Shown here piece by piece: positions 53,230-62,689 of a DNA stretch of 64,000 nt. Position numbers and translations under genes: made by a program. Position 1 is the stretch's first letter, and each line of letters starts with the position of its first letter. The notes beneath the pieces are model-generated. The model made no database searches. It saw only the letters and a list, made by a program, of their open reading frames with translations, and was not told where the DNA came from. The stretch spans positions 422,001 through 486,000 of the forward strand of contig NZ_CANLKW010000002.1 of the NCBI RefSeq assembly GCF_947491795.1, written 5' to 3'. The stretch is from an uncultured Roseobacter sp. (GTDB taxonomy: Bacteria; Pseudomonadota; Alphaproteobacteria; Rhodobacterales; Rhodobacteraceae).

Positions 53230-53745
53230 ATGAAGTTTCTGATCCCCCTGATAATGCTGTTTGTTGGATCTGGTGCAGGTATCGGAGCAGGCTTGTTTCT
53301 GAAACCTGAGCCGGAACCGGTAGAATCCGCAGAGGAAGAAGCCGCCTTGAAAGAGGGCGAAGATGCCGCTGTCTCCGAAGAGATCAAAGCACCTGAAAGT
53401 TCCGACGAAGCCGACCCGACGATGCAATATGTCAAATTGTCGAACCAATTTGTGATTCCGGTGGTGTCAGACAACAAAATTGCATCGATGGTTGTTGTCT
53501 CTTTGAATGTTGAGGTTCCGGCAGGCAAGGATCAGATCATCTACGATACGGAGCCTAAAATCAGAGATGCCTTTCTGCGGGTGCTGTTTGACTTTGCCAA
53601 TATCGGCGGCTTTGACGGCGCATTTACAGACAACAATAACCTTGATGTTCTGCGACGTAATCTGCGGGAGATTGCACAGAAAACTATGGGATCAGACACG
53701 ATCAATGATGTCCTGATTTCAGATATTGCCCGTCAGGATTATTGA
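53230..53745 (+). CDS. fliL: FliL-family basal body-associated protein (first copy)
   Basis: Protein of 171 residues with one N-terminal membrane segment (about 3-24), then an acidic linker rich in Glu and Ala, then the FliL periplasmic domain (about 65-165) ending DTINDVLISDIARQ. FliL sits next to the stator and can raise torque. A second FliL domain is encoded at the right edge of the window, so this organism appears to have two. This copy ends the plus-strand rod/ring operon. Confidence 0.82.
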   Translation: MKFLIPLIMLFVGSGAGIGAGLFLKPEPEPVESAEEEAALKEGEDAAVSEEIKAPESSDEADPTMQYVKLSNQFVIPVVSDNKIASMVVVSLNVEVPAGKDQIIYDTEPKIRDAFLRVLFDFANIGGFDGAFTDNNNLDVLRRNLREIAQKTMGSDTINDVLISDIARQDY

Positions 53746-53805
53746 CCAATCTGATCCTTTGAGATTGAACTTTTGGCCACGCTTGCGGGCAGTCTGGGCA
53801 ACCCT

Positions 53806-54216
53806 TCAGCGTTTCATCTGCAGATGTGATGCAATGGTCTTCTCCAGTACCTTGCTGTTTTGCTGCCTCGATTTGTCACAGCGGTGCTTTTCTCCAAGCT
53901 GATCCGCCACCAGCACTTTTCCATAGGCGTCTCTGACACGCTGCACATATTGCTCTTTTTCGGCCAGTGTCTGAGCAAGTTGAAGGTTCAGCTCAACTTT
54001 TGTTCTTCCTACCCAGGATTTCCAGATAATGTCCGCACCGATTGTCTGCATGGGGTGATGAACCGCCTCTTCGGCTGATCTTGCCTGCTGATCCAAACGT
54101 GAAAGCTCTGCGCGCAGCTGTGCCTCCCGCTGGAGGTACTCTTGCAGATCCTGTTGTCGCGCCAGGTACTGAGTACGCACGACTTTTGAAAGGTTCTGTA
54201 TATCCTGATCTTTCAA
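53806..54216 (-). CDS. Small coiled-coil protein coupled to flhB, FliJ-like
   Basis: Basic, highly charged protein of 136 residues with almost unbroken helical heptads (ARQQDLQEYLQREAQLRAEL, then NLQLAQTLAEKEQYVQRVRD). The start overlaps flhB by four bases. A FliJ role, the chaperone escort and FliI stalk, fits size and pattern, and no other FliJ candidate is seen near fliI, but there is no clear sequence match. Other possibilities are an unrelated flagellar assembly factor. Confidence 0.6.
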   Translation of the reverse strand: MKDQDIQNLSKVVRTQYLARQQDLQEYLQREAQLRAELSRLDQQARSAEEAVHHPMQTIGADIIWKSWVGRTKVELNLQLAQTLAEKEQYVQRVRDAYGKVLVADQLGEKHRCDKSRQQNSKVLEKTIASHLQMKR

Positions 54217-55301
54217 TATGCCCTGCCTTTCGTTCGTTTTCTCATGGCTTCCGAGAAGCGGATGGCCGCAGCAACTGCCCGGTAATACTCCGGGGCAATC
54301 TCTTCATTCAGATCCGTTGTGGCGTGCAGGGCCCGTGCCGTAGGCGGATCGCTGTGAATGGGAACTTCATTCTCGGATGCGATTTCACGAATGCGCAACG
54401 CGATCTCGTCCACGCCTTTGGCGACGCAGACGGGTGCTTTACCGGGTTGGCGGTCCCACTTCAGCGCAACAGCATAGTGGGTGGGATTGACAATAATGAC
54501 GTCGGCCTCGGGCACATCTGCCATCATTTGCGAGTTGGCCGATGCGTGGGCGCGTTTGCGCCGTTCTTGTTTTACGTGCGGATCGCCCTCGCTGTTTTTG
54601 GTTTCGTCCATGACCTCTTTTCTGGACATCATGTTTTTTCTTAAGTGCTCGAAATGCTGCCAGATGGCGTCCACTCCGCCGATCACACCAGAAACGCAGA
54701 CAACCACGAACAGAAAGCTCAGACAGATTTTTGTGAGTAACAGAACGATTGAATAGGGATTGGAAAACAGTGAGGCGACCATATCGTTCAGGTTCAGCCT
54801 GATAAAAACACCCAGACAGACCGAATATATGACAAGTTTGATCGTACTGATCAGAAATTGAAAAAGCCCGGACCGCCCGAATTTATTCTTTGCATTGGAG
54901 ATAGGGGAAATCTTGGAGAGTTTTGGCTTTATTTTTTCCGGGGCGAACACGATCCCCTTCAGCGCGAAGAGGCAGACAATGACAAAAATCGCCGGCATCG
55001 CGAAGATTGGCCCCAGCGAGGTCGCTACACCGGCGATGAGCCCACCTGCAGGGGCCGAAGCCCGCCCGTTAAAAAATAACTCAGCAAGTTGCGCGGGTTG
55101 GTCAATCATAGTGGCAAGAGTTTCGCCCAGCGCCAGCATGCCAGAGCCGCCCGTGAGCAGAAACGCAGCGAACAACCCCGCATAGCCTGCAGCCGTGAGC
55201 ATTTCGGCCGATCGTGCGAATTCTCCCTTGCGCCGCGCTTCGAGAAGCTTCTGAGGCGTTGCCTCAAATGACTTCTCTGTATCTTCGTCCTGCCCGCTCA
55301 T
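54213..55301 (-). CDS. flhB: Flagellar export switch protein FlhB
   Basis: Export gate component of 362 residues with four membrane segments in the first 210 residues and a cytoplasmic domain that self-cleaves in NPTH; here Asn272-Pro273-Thr274-His275 in VNPTHYAVAL. SEKTPEATPQK-like opening (EDTEKSFEATPQKLLEARRKG) and CVAKGVDEIALRIRE are further family marks. It overlaps fliR by four bases upstream. FlhB with FliK controls the switch from hook to filament export. Confidence 0.96.
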   Translation of the reverse strand: MSGQDEDTEKSFEATPQKLLEARRKGEFARSAEMLTAAGYAGLFAAFLLTGGSGMLALGETLATMIDQPAQLAELFFNGRASAPAGGLIAGVATSLGPIFAMPAIFVIVCLFALKGIVFAPEKIKPKLSKISPISNAKNKFGRSGLFQFLISTIKLVIYSVCLGVFIRLNLNDMVASLFSNPYSIVLLLTKICLSFLFVVVCVSGVIGGVDAIWQHFEHLRKNMMSRKEVMDETKNSEGDPHVKQERRKRAHASANSQMMADVPEADVIIVNPTHYAVALKWDRQPGKAPVCVAKGVDEIALRIREIASENEVPIHSDPPTARALHATTDLNEEIAPEYYRAVAAAIRFSEAMRKRTKGRAY

Positions 55302-56068
55302 CTGGTATTGCCGAAGGGATCAGCAAGATAGTGATCCATTGCATCCGTCCATGCCGCAAGAATGGAAGGTGCAGCAATCATGAGCAGGGCCAGGCCACCT
55401 GCCGTGATAAGTGGCGCGCCAACGAAAGCGACCATGAGCTGAGGCATTGCTTTGTTTATTGCGCCCAGCGCCAGGTTGTAGACGACCGACAAAATCACAA
55501 ACGGCGCTGCCAGAGTAAATGCCAGCGCAAAGGCGTGAGCGATCTGTTCGACGCCCCAGTCAGTCAGGTCGCTTGCGCTGGCAAACTGCCCGAAGGGGAT
55601 GAAATCATATGATAATATGATCAGCAGCGCTGCCTTGACGTGCAGACCAGTCATGACAGCGAGCGCAAGGCCGCCGACGATAAGAATGTAACCCATGGCA
55701 GGAAGCGGATCGACCGCCGCACCGCCGAGGACCTGAGACAGTGAAGTCGACTGAGCAGCAATCGAACCTGCCGTCTGCAATGCAAGAACAAAAAGCCTCA
55801 CACCGATACCAATCGCCAGGCCGGCCAGGGATTCAGACATGACCATCAGCCCAAGGGTGCCGAAACTTTCCGGCGGGGAAATTTGCGCCAGTGCTGGCGC
55901 AGTGATAAAAGTGAACGCCAGTGCTACTGCCAGTTTAACGCGCGCCGGTATTGATTGCTCTCCGAATGCAGGCAACATCGCGACCAGCGCACCCACCCGC
56001 AGAAAGACTGCGAAGCCATGCCAGACCTGTGCAGACAAAAGCGCGAGCAGCTCTCCAGAAGCTGTCAT
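55298..56068 (-). CDS. fliR: Flagellar export gate protein FliR
   Basis: Integral membrane protein of 256 residues with about six hydrophobic segments. FLRVGALVAMLPAFGEQSIP and SLAGLAIGIGVRLFVLALQT are typical of the family. Overlaps flhA upstream and flhB downstream by four bases each, so all three gate genes are tightly coupled. Confidence 0.94.
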   Translation of the reverse strand: MTASGELLALLSAQVWHGFAVFLRVGALVAMLPAFGEQSIPARVKLAVALAFTFITAPALAQISPPESFGTLGLMVMSESLAGLAIGIGVRLFVLALQTAGSIAAQSTSLSQVLGGAAVDPLPAMGYILIVGGLALAVMTGLHVKAALLIILSYDFIPFGQFASASDLTDWGVEQIAHAFALAFTLAAPFVILSVVYNLALGAINKAMPQLMVAFVGAPLITAGGLALLMIAAPSILAAWTDAMDHYLADPFGNTR

Positions 56069-58146
56069 GCGGCGACGACGCCAACGAGCGAGGGGCGGGC
56101 ATCCAATCCAATCTCCTCGAACGAAAGGACGGGATTGTTAATGCCCTTGGCGCGCATGACGGTTCTGAGAAACCGCCGGCGTCTTGTGCTTGTAACAACC
56201 GCCGCATGTATCCCGTTTTCAGTAGCGTCCTGCAGTTTCTTCGACACGTTCTCAGCCAGCTGGTTGAACAGATCGGGCGGCAAAGCAATGTCGAGGCCGC
56301 GATCTGCCTCTACCTGATAGGTGCTGAACGTATCTTCCCATTCCGGTGCCAGCTGGACCAGCGGCAGTGTTCCGTCATCCCGGCGCATTTCAGCAACAAG
56401 CTGGAAACCCAGACGCTGACGTACATGTTCGCAAATCGCTTCAGGCTGCGCGTTTCTGGCCCGTGCTTCCGCAGTTGCTTCTAGGATCAACGGCAGATTT
56501 CTGATGGAAACCAGCTCATCCAGAAGCAGTCTGAGCACCGCATGAAGGACATCGATCGGCACTTTGTCGGGGATCATTTCATCAAGCAGTTTTCTGTTTG
56601 CCTCAGCGCGCGCCGGGTTCGAGATATTCACCATCTCGGACAGCAGCCGGCGCAGGGATTTCAGTGTCAGGAGACGGCTGAAGTTCCGTTTGACGGTTTC
56701 CAACAGATGTGTCGCCAGAATTTCGGCCGGGGTTACAAGCGTCAGACCGTTCAGGGCGGCATTTTCCTGATCCTTGCTGCTGATCCAGCGTGCCGGCGCG
56801 CCATAAACCGGCTCCATTGTATCCGTACCGTCGGGCAGGGCGGACACATCCTCGGGCACGAGGGCCAGCACCTGATCCGCGCTCAAAATTGCACGTGCCT
56901 GTTCCACACCCTGAATACGCAGAACATATGTGCCGGAAGAGAGCGCAGGATTATCAGTGAGCCGGATTTCCGGCAGGATCAGGCCAAACACCGACGCAAC
57001 ATGCGTTCTCATGTTTGCGATTCTTGCATCGAGGCCGGTTCCTGGATCCAGCACCATGTTTACAAGATCGGGAGCGAATTCGACATGTACGTCGTCGATC
57101 TCAAGAACATCTCCGAGAGGTTTTTCGGCCGGAACACTGACTTCGGGAACGGTTTCATCCAGAAGAGGTTCGGTTTTTTTCTTTTTGTACAACATGTAAG
57201 ATGCCACACCGAGCGCGATACCACCTACCATAAACGGTGCGAACGGCAGGCCCGGGAACAGCCCGAATGCCAGCATAAGAGCGGCAACTGTTGCCAGAGC
57301 AGCGGGGTGTTTTCCTAATTGGCTGAATACTGCCAGATCTGTTGCACCCGTTGCGCCGCCACGTGCCAGCAGCAGCGCTGAAGCAATCGAAATCACAACA
57401 GCGGGAATTTGCGATACAAGTCCATCGCCCACAGTCAGGATCGCGTAAGTTTCAAAAGCCTGGGCAATCGGCATGTCGTGCACCGCAATGCCCATAACCA
57501 ATCCTGCAACCAGGTTCAGCAGGGTGATCAGGAGGCCCGCAACCGCATCGCCTTTGACAAATTTTGATGCACCATCGAGCGAGCCAAAGAAGGTCGTTTC
57601 CTGTTGCTCGCGTTCGCGCCGTTCTTTTGCTTCGGTGTGTGTTATGGCACCGGCAGACATATCGCTGTCGATGGCAAGCTGTTTTCCAGGCATGCCATCC
57701 AATGCGAAGCGCGCTCCGACTTCGGCCATCCTGGCCGCGCCCTTTGTGATCACCATAAAATTGACGATCAAAAGGACGCAGAAAACAACCAACCCCAGAA
57801 AGACGCTGCCCCCCATTACAAACTGCGCAAAACTTTCAATAACGTCACCCGCTGCGTCAGTTCCGGTATGACCTTCACCGATGATAAGCTTCGTTGACGA
57901 CACGTTCAGCGAAAGGCGCAACATCAACGATGCAAGCAGGATTGTTGGAAACGCAGAGAAATCCAATGGCCGCTCGATAAAGAGAGTTACAGTAAAAATC
58001 AGGATCGCAAGCGCGAATGAAGCAGCGAGACCCGTGTCGAGTACCCAGGCGGGCATTGGCAGGATCATCATGACAATGACGGCCATCAATGCCACGGCCA
58101 GCAGAATGGTCGGATTGAGAAACGCTTTTACACTCAGATTTTGCAT
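56065..58146 (-). CDS. flhA: Flagellar export gate protein FlhA
   Basis: Large export gate subunit of 693 residues. Eight membrane segments occupy the first 330 residues, including the FHIPEP family signature region in the loop (GARFALDGMPGKQLAIDSDM, then EGASKFVKGDAVAG-like DGASKFVKGDAVAG). The cytoplasmic ring-forming domain follows. Two bases separate it from the sltF-like gene upstream; it overlaps fliR. Normal length for FlhA. Confidence 0.96.
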   Translation of the reverse strand: MQNLSVKAFLNPTILLAVALMAVIVMMILPMPAWVLDTGLAASFALAILIFTVTLFIERPLDFSAFPTILLASLMLRLSLNVSSTKLIIGEGHTGTDAAGDVIESFAQFVMGGSVFLGLVVFCVLLIVNFMVITKGAARMAEVGARFALDGMPGKQLAIDSDMSAGAITHTEAKERREREQQETTFFGSLDGASKFVKGDAVAGLLITLLNLVAGLVMGIAVHDMPIAQAFETYAILTVGDGLVSQIPAVVISIASALLLARGGATGATDLAVFSQLGKHPAALATVAALMLAFGLFPGLPFAPFMVGGIALGVASYMLYKKKKTEPLLDETVPEVSVPAEKPLGDVLEIDDVHVEFAPDLVNMVLDPGTGLDARIANMRTHVASVFGLILPEIRLTDNPALSSGTYVLRIQGVEQARAILSADQVLALVPEDVSALPDGTDTMEPVYGAPARWISSKDQENAALNGLTLVTPAEILATHLLETVKRNFSRLLTLKSLRRLLSEMVNISNPARAEANRKLLDEMIPDKVPIDVLHAVLRLLLDELVSIRNLPLILEATAEARARNAQPEAICEHVRQRLGFQLVAEMRRDDGTLPLVQLAPEWEDTFSTYQVEADRGLDIALPPDLFNQLAENVSKKLQDATENGIHAAVVTSTRRRRFLRTVMRAKGINNPVLSFEEIGLDARPSLVGVVAA

Positions 58147-58148
58147 TT

Positions 58149-58853
58149 TCAGTTACCACTCACGGATCGATCAAACAAACTGGTCCCAGTACCGGCAGTT
58201 CTCGGAACAAGAGAACCCATGGCTGGCCTTTCACTGGTCCGCTGCAAGAAGGGGAAGGAGTTTACGCGAATGGTGGCGGAAGCAGGATCATTTGCCTGGT
58301 AATCCAGTGACGCAAAAATTTCGCTGTAGCGACTAAGGTAGTTTTCAGAGTGACGTGCTGTTCTTGAATGAAATTTGCCAACGGCCGTCGTCCAGTCACC
58401 TGATTCCTGATATAAGGTTTTCAAAAAACGCGCGGCGTATTGCGCATTCTTCTCCGGGTTTATCATTTCTTCCAATGTATCGAAGTGGTCGCCGTGCCAG
58501 TGAAAGTTTATTTGAAAACAACCGATATCAAGACTTCTCTCGCCCCGTTGAATTTCGTTTCGTATATACTGCAGGGCTTCGAATTCGTTTTGGAACCATA
58601 CTCCGGTACCGGCACTGTTTACTGTCCATGGCCAGGGCAGGAATTCATTGTGCAGGGTTCTGCCTGTCTCGGTTCGTGTCACTGCTTTCAGAACCCGCAG
58701 TGGAACATTTATAAGGTGGGATGCGTGCTGTGCCGCCTGGTCGCAAACACTGGAAGTGTTTTGAAGCGCGGAATTAGCCGATAGTTTTTTTGGCGCCCAC
58801 AACGTGAAAGAAATTACCATCAATACGACAGTTGCCAGTGTCAAAGGGTACAT
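58149..58853 (-). CDS. Flagellum-associated SLT-domain transglycosylase, SltF-like
   Basis: Protein of 234 residues with an N-terminal signal or anchor (about residues 4-20) and a lytic transglycosylase fold. Catalytic acid Glu62 lies in AVTRTETGR, and LDIGCFQINFHWHG and AARFLKTLYQESGDW are the downstream SLT blocks. In Rhodobacter sphaeroides SltF is the dedicated wall-cleaving enzyme for rod penetration and works with a FlgJ that lacks its own muramidase domain; the same split is present here. It is the first gene of the sltF-flhA-fliR-flhB unit. Confidence 0.83.
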   Translation of the reverse strand: MYPLTLATVVLMVISFTLWAPKKLSANSALQNTSSVCDQAAQHASHLINVPLRVLKAVTRTETGRTLHNEFLPWPWTVNSAGTGVWFQNEFEALQYIRNEIQRGERSLDIGCFQINFHWHGDHFDTLEEMINPEKNAQYAARFLKTLYQESGDWTTAVGKFHSRTARHSENYLSRYSEIFASLDYQANDPASATIRVNSFPFLQRTSERPAMGSLVPRTAGTGTSLFDRSVSGN

Positions 58854-59504
58854 AGCCCATCCATTTTACTGTTTCATTCTGAAACTTGTTAAATGGTAGC
58901 TTCTTATGGTTTATTTTGAGTAACCAAAGGCTGGCAAAAAAGGCGAACGTTGCCCTGAATTAGGGCCCACAACCAACTGTTCGCGGTTGCTGAGAGCCTG
59001 ATGAGTGAGAGAGTGCTTTCGGGCCACCGGTTATCACTGGTCTGCCTGATCAGACCCCGACACCCAACTATTGATAGGCAAGCTGCTCGTGTTTTCGTAT
59101 GCCTTCAAACAGGCTGCATCCACCACTTCTATGCCAAAATGAAGTTTCAACAGGCGTAGATCGTATCCGTCCGTTACTCGCTGTGTTCTGCCGCCAAAAT
59201 TAACGCCATCCGGGCAACGATATCTTCTCTGCTTCATTATTGCTGGCGTTTTTTTCACGCCTTCCGTGAACCAGGTTCATCTTGGAGCATCACGACAGCT
59301 CAAGACACTGTTTCATTCAGTTACAATCTCGCCGAACTCATATCTGGAAACAACGCGAGAGTTGCAATTGAAACTTGAAAAGTAAGGTGCACGGAGCGCT
59401 ATCCGCGCTTTAACCATACAGTCCGTTTCCCGCTCATAGGCTATCAATCTTCGAGCCAAGTACCATCCATCTGGCGCCACAGTGAAAAGCGATGAGGCCT
59501 GGCT
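58854..59504. other. Gene-poor stretch between sltF-like and motA-linked genes
   Basis: About 650 bases, AT-richer than the surroundings. It holds the promoter region of the sltF unit at its left side, a GCCCTGAATTAGGGC inverted repeat at 58952-58966, and one doubtful minus-strand frame at 59034-59258 (67-74 residues, no ribosome site, no family recognised). I see no tRNA, no transposase and no convincing terminator for the motA-linked operon that ends at 59505. It could hold a decayed gene or a small RNA. Confidence 0.4.
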
Positions 59505-61757
59505 CTAGTTGGTCTCTTGCAGGCTGGTTCCAGAAAGCAGTGTTTCGAGGGAAACACGCGCTTCGGAAGTCGTTTCAAGTATGGAGTTGGATTGCTGGAT
59601 GACACCGTCCGTTTGTATTGCTTCGATCGTTGGCTGGACAGAAAGTTCTCTGACCTGGCCAAATACGGGAGTATCGTTTGCCAGAAGGTCCTCCCAGTTT
59701 TCGGAAAGCCAACCGGCTTCAGCAGCTGCAACCTCATCCTCCAGTACCTCGAAAGTTTTCTGAGCCTCCTCAGTGTCGCCTATTGCCAGCTGGGCTGATG
59801 CCAAAACCCTGTTTGCATCCGGGTCAGACATTCCGGAAACCAGCTCGATTGCCCTTTCAGGAAAGCCCCTCTCAAGTTCGATACGAGCTGAAAGTAGGCG
59901 GTGCTGTTCAATATTGAACCCACCTGTAACAACGCTCAACGCATCAGACGCCATATCAGGAAAGCCAAGGTTCAAGAGCCGGGCGGCGAGTAGACGCGCG
60001 GTTTTTGGTGTCACGAAGTTCGGCGTGGTATTGTAGTTTTCCAGATAGAGATCCAGAAATGTTACTGCTTCTGGGATCGTTGCAAGATCAGAAAACACCG
60101 CGCTTCTTGAACTCAGCATATCGCTGCCGGTTTGCGAGGCCTGATCGAGTGCAACGAAAGCTTCAGGCAGTCTGCCGGATCTGGCCAGTACTCTGGCATG
60201 AGCGGGCAATATACTTGTGGCTTCCGGTTGGCGCCTGAACTCAAATGCCATGTTTTCCAAAATACCTGCCAGCTCTGAAGGTACAGTTTCGCCTGAAGAA
60301 AGTATGGCATCCACCAGTGCGAGCACTGCTGCAGGATTTCTTCCATCATCTTCCTTGATTGCTTCATCAAGTACTTCGTTAGCTGCTTCGTTTTGTCCCT
60401 GTGCTTTGAGAATTTTTGATTCGGGCAGCGGTGCGGCTGAAGCAGTCCTTGAGTTTACCTGCTCCACATTCCGTAATACAATTGATGCAGCATCGACTTC
60501 ACCTAAATCTATCAGCTTTTCGCTGAGCGCAGGGCCCAGTTGAAGCCTGAGGTGTCCGGGCAGCATGAACAGATTTTCGATCACTGCTCCTACGTCTATC
60601 CTGTAGCCGTCGGTTGTTTCAGCTGACGAAAGCAGTGCCCACAGAACCAGTGCGGGTTGGCATTCGATAAAGCGGTGAAGAACCCTTGGGTTTCGCAACG
60701 CGACCCCGTCAACTATTCCGGCCATATCAAACAGCTCCGGATAGTTTTCAGCCGTGTCCTCCGCGAGCATCAGTGTCTGCCTGGCTTCCGCGCCAAAACC
60801 AAAATGGATGTACATTCTGGCAAGAGATAGCACGACCCCTTCGTTGAGCTTTCCGGTTTCATCAAAAAGACTCTCCCGAAGCTTCCCAACTTGCTTTCCG
60901 AAGGGTGCATCCGATGCCCAGGTGGCCACCGCGACTCTGTCTGCTGCCATGCAATTTTCACTGGCGTTAATACCTGGGAACGGGTTTTCTGTTTCTGGGA
61001 TATCCCGGCTATCTGTCACACGCAGATTTCCGTATTCAGTTTCTTCAACGGGTGCACGCACACGTGACGAATCGAATATTGGTGCTTCGGCTTCAGTTGA
61101 CTGGATGTCGATGGGAGCAGCAATTTCAGCGGCGGCGCCTTCCAATATACCAGCGGAAATAGCTTCCCCGACTTCGAGCAGGAGAGATGCCTGCGTCTGT
61201 GCTCGGATTAGGGAAGATGCCTCATTCTCGTTTGGCAACGCAGGTTCAGTTTCGGTTCCTGCGTCCGATGGACCCTGCTCAGCAGAATTTCTCCACAGTA
61301 ACTCTCCGTATCCAAAGTTGTTTCTCGTCAGGGAAAGGGGGGCTTGTTCTGATGATACAGTTTCCAGAGGAGTTTCTTCGGGTACTGACGGAGGCAACGG
61401 AGGTCCGTCCAGTATGTCGATTACAAGAAAATTCGATGTTTCCACGAAAGTCTGAACAGGGCAGTCGCACGCCAGACTCAGCTCCAGGTCTGACACTGAC
61501 TGTGACAAAGTCGTTAACCTGTCCCGCGGAATAATTGCAAACGCCCGGTCGGTATCAAATCCATCGTCGTGGCCAGAGAGTTTGAGAATGTGTTTTCCGA
61601 CACCCGTCTCGATTTCCCATGTCACATCGTCAGGCAGTTGCATGACCAGCCTGGTAAACGATGCGTGCTCGCCCGCGCGAACGACGATGGGCTCGGCAAC
61701 AAGCGGGCTGGTCAGTAGAGTTGCTGCCACGGTTACCTTCAGCAGAGAAAGTTTCAT
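59505..61757 (-). CDS. Large periplasmic protein co-translated with motA (MotC-like role possible)
   Basis: Protein of 750 residues with a Sec signal peptide (cleavage near LVAEP, residue 21). Residues 27-115 look like a beta-rich AMIN-type domain, with a CDC pair near residue 98; then an acidic, proline-rich linker to about 260; then helical repeat-like sequence to the C-terminus. The start overlaps motA by four bases. In Sinorhizobium a periplasmic MotC works with MotB and needs the chaperone MotE, and a MotE-like gene lies just upstream of motA here. I see no direct similarity to MotC, so this is a proposal from context. Confidence 0.6.
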   Translation of the reverse strand: MKLSLLKVTVAATLLTSPLVAEPIVVRAGEHASFTRLVMQLPDDVTWEIETGVGKHILKLSGHDDGFDTDRAFAIIPRDRLTTLSQSVSDLELSLACDCPVQTFVETSNFLVIDILDGPPLPPSVPEETPLETVSSEQAPLSLTRNNFGYGELLWRNSAEQGPSDAGTETEPALPNENEASSLIRAQTQASLLLEVGEAISAGILEGAAAEIAAPIDIQSTEAEAPIFDSSRVRAPVEETEYGNLRVTDSRDIPETENPFPGINASENCMAADRVAVATWASDAPFGKQVGKLRESLFDETGKLNEGVVLSLARMYIHFGFGAEARQTLMLAEDTAENYPELFDMAGIVDGVALRNPRVLHRFIECQPALVLWALLSSAETTDGYRIDVGAVIENLFMLPGHLRLQLGPALSEKLIDLGEVDAASIVLRNVEQVNSRTASAAPLPESKILKAQGQNEAANEVLDEAIKEDDGRNPAAVLALVDAILSSGETVPSELAGILENMAFEFRRQPEATSILPAHARVLARSGRLPEAFVALDQASQTGSDMLSSRSAVFSDLATIPEAVTFLDLYLENYNTTPNFVTPKTARLLAARLLNLGFPDMASDALSVVTGGFNIEQHRLLSARIELERGFPERAIELVSGMSDPDANRVLASAQLAIGDTEEAQKTFEVLEDEVAAAEAGWLSENWEDLLANDTPVFGQVRELSVQPTIEAIQTDGVIQQSNSILETTSEARVSLETLLSGTSLQETN

Positions 61758-62623
61758 GCAGCGCTCTGTTTTACCGACTTGAGGGCTTCTTCCAGCTCAG
61801 AAAAGCTGGGACGGCAGTGAGAAGGTGTATTCTGGCGCCCGACTTCGATGCAGATGTTTGTCGCATGAGCATGCAGGTTGGCCACGAGCACCTCTCTGAT
61901 AAGCTGGTAGAAATGACCATCTTCTTCGGTGACGGTTTTGACCTTTGCCGCGAAGGGGCCGACAAGGCAATACGCCAGAAAAACGCCAAGGAAGGTACCC
62001 ACCAGCGCGCCACCAATCAGTTTCCCCAACACTTCCGGGGGCTGATCGATCGAGCCCATCGTCTTGATGATCCCCAGAACCGCAGCAACAATTCCCAGAG
62101 CGGGCAAACCGTCAGCCAGGTTTTGTAACGCGTGGCTGGAGTGAAGAGCATGGTGCAGATTGCCTTCCAGGCGCTTTTCGAGAACTTCCTCTACCTGATG
62201 CGGATCATCGTAGTTCATGGAAGCTGATCGCAGCGTGTCGCAGATCATGGCAATTGCTTCTTTGTCCGCGAGGATTTTCGGATACTTGGAAAAAATTGTT
62301 GAATCGTCAGGCGCCTCGATATGCTCTTCGATTGCGACGGGGTTCTGACGGGCCAGTCGGATCAGTTCAAACAAAAGACAGAGCAGATCCCGATAGTCTG
62401 AGTGGTGCCATTTTGGACCCTTGAATACGCGACCCATATCCTTTGCTGTCTGTTTTATTGCAGATGAGTCATTGCTGATCAGAAAGGCACCCAAAGCGGC
62501 GCCACCGATCATCATCATTTCGAATGGCAGGGCTTTGAGAACAATTCCCATTTTACCGCCGGCCAAAAGATAGCCGCCAAAAACCATAGCGAAAATCGTG
62601 ATTATCCCGATTATACCAATCAT
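61754..62623 (-). CDS. motA: Flagellar stator protein MotA
   Basis: Inner-membrane stator subunit of 289 residues. Four hydrophobic segments lie at about 3-22, 32-50, 170-190 and 200-222, and the conserved proline lies in GLPALGIVAAVLGIIKTMG. The cytoplasmic loop carries the charged residues that meet the rotor. Proton-type by family, but ion choice is set by MotB, which is not encoded in the window. Overlaps the large periplasmic protein gene by four bases. Confidence 0.95.
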   Translation of the reverse strand: MIGIIGIITIFAMVFGGYLLAGGKMGIVLKALPFEMMMIGGAALGAFLISNDSSAIKQTAKDMGRVFKGPKWHHSDYRDLLCLLFELIRLARQNPVAIEEHIEAPDDSTIFSKYPKILADKEAIAMICDTLRSASMNYDDPHQVEEVLEKRLEGNLHHALHSSHALQNLADGLPALGIVAAVLGIIKTMGSIDQPPEVLGKLIGGALVGTFLGVFLAYCLVGPFAAKVKTVTEEDGHFYQLIREVLVANLHAHATNICIEVGRQNTPSHCRPSFSELEEALKSVKQSAA

Positions 62624-62689
62624 AGCTACCCTCAGAACCAGTTATTCAGTAAACATCGCAGAATGAGGTTAAAAAAGAATTCGCCTGCT

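Noticed and set aside
59034..59258. Short minus-strand frame in the 58.9-59.5 kb gap
   Set aside because: GTG start, no usable ribosome site, no recognised family; kept only as part of the gap description.
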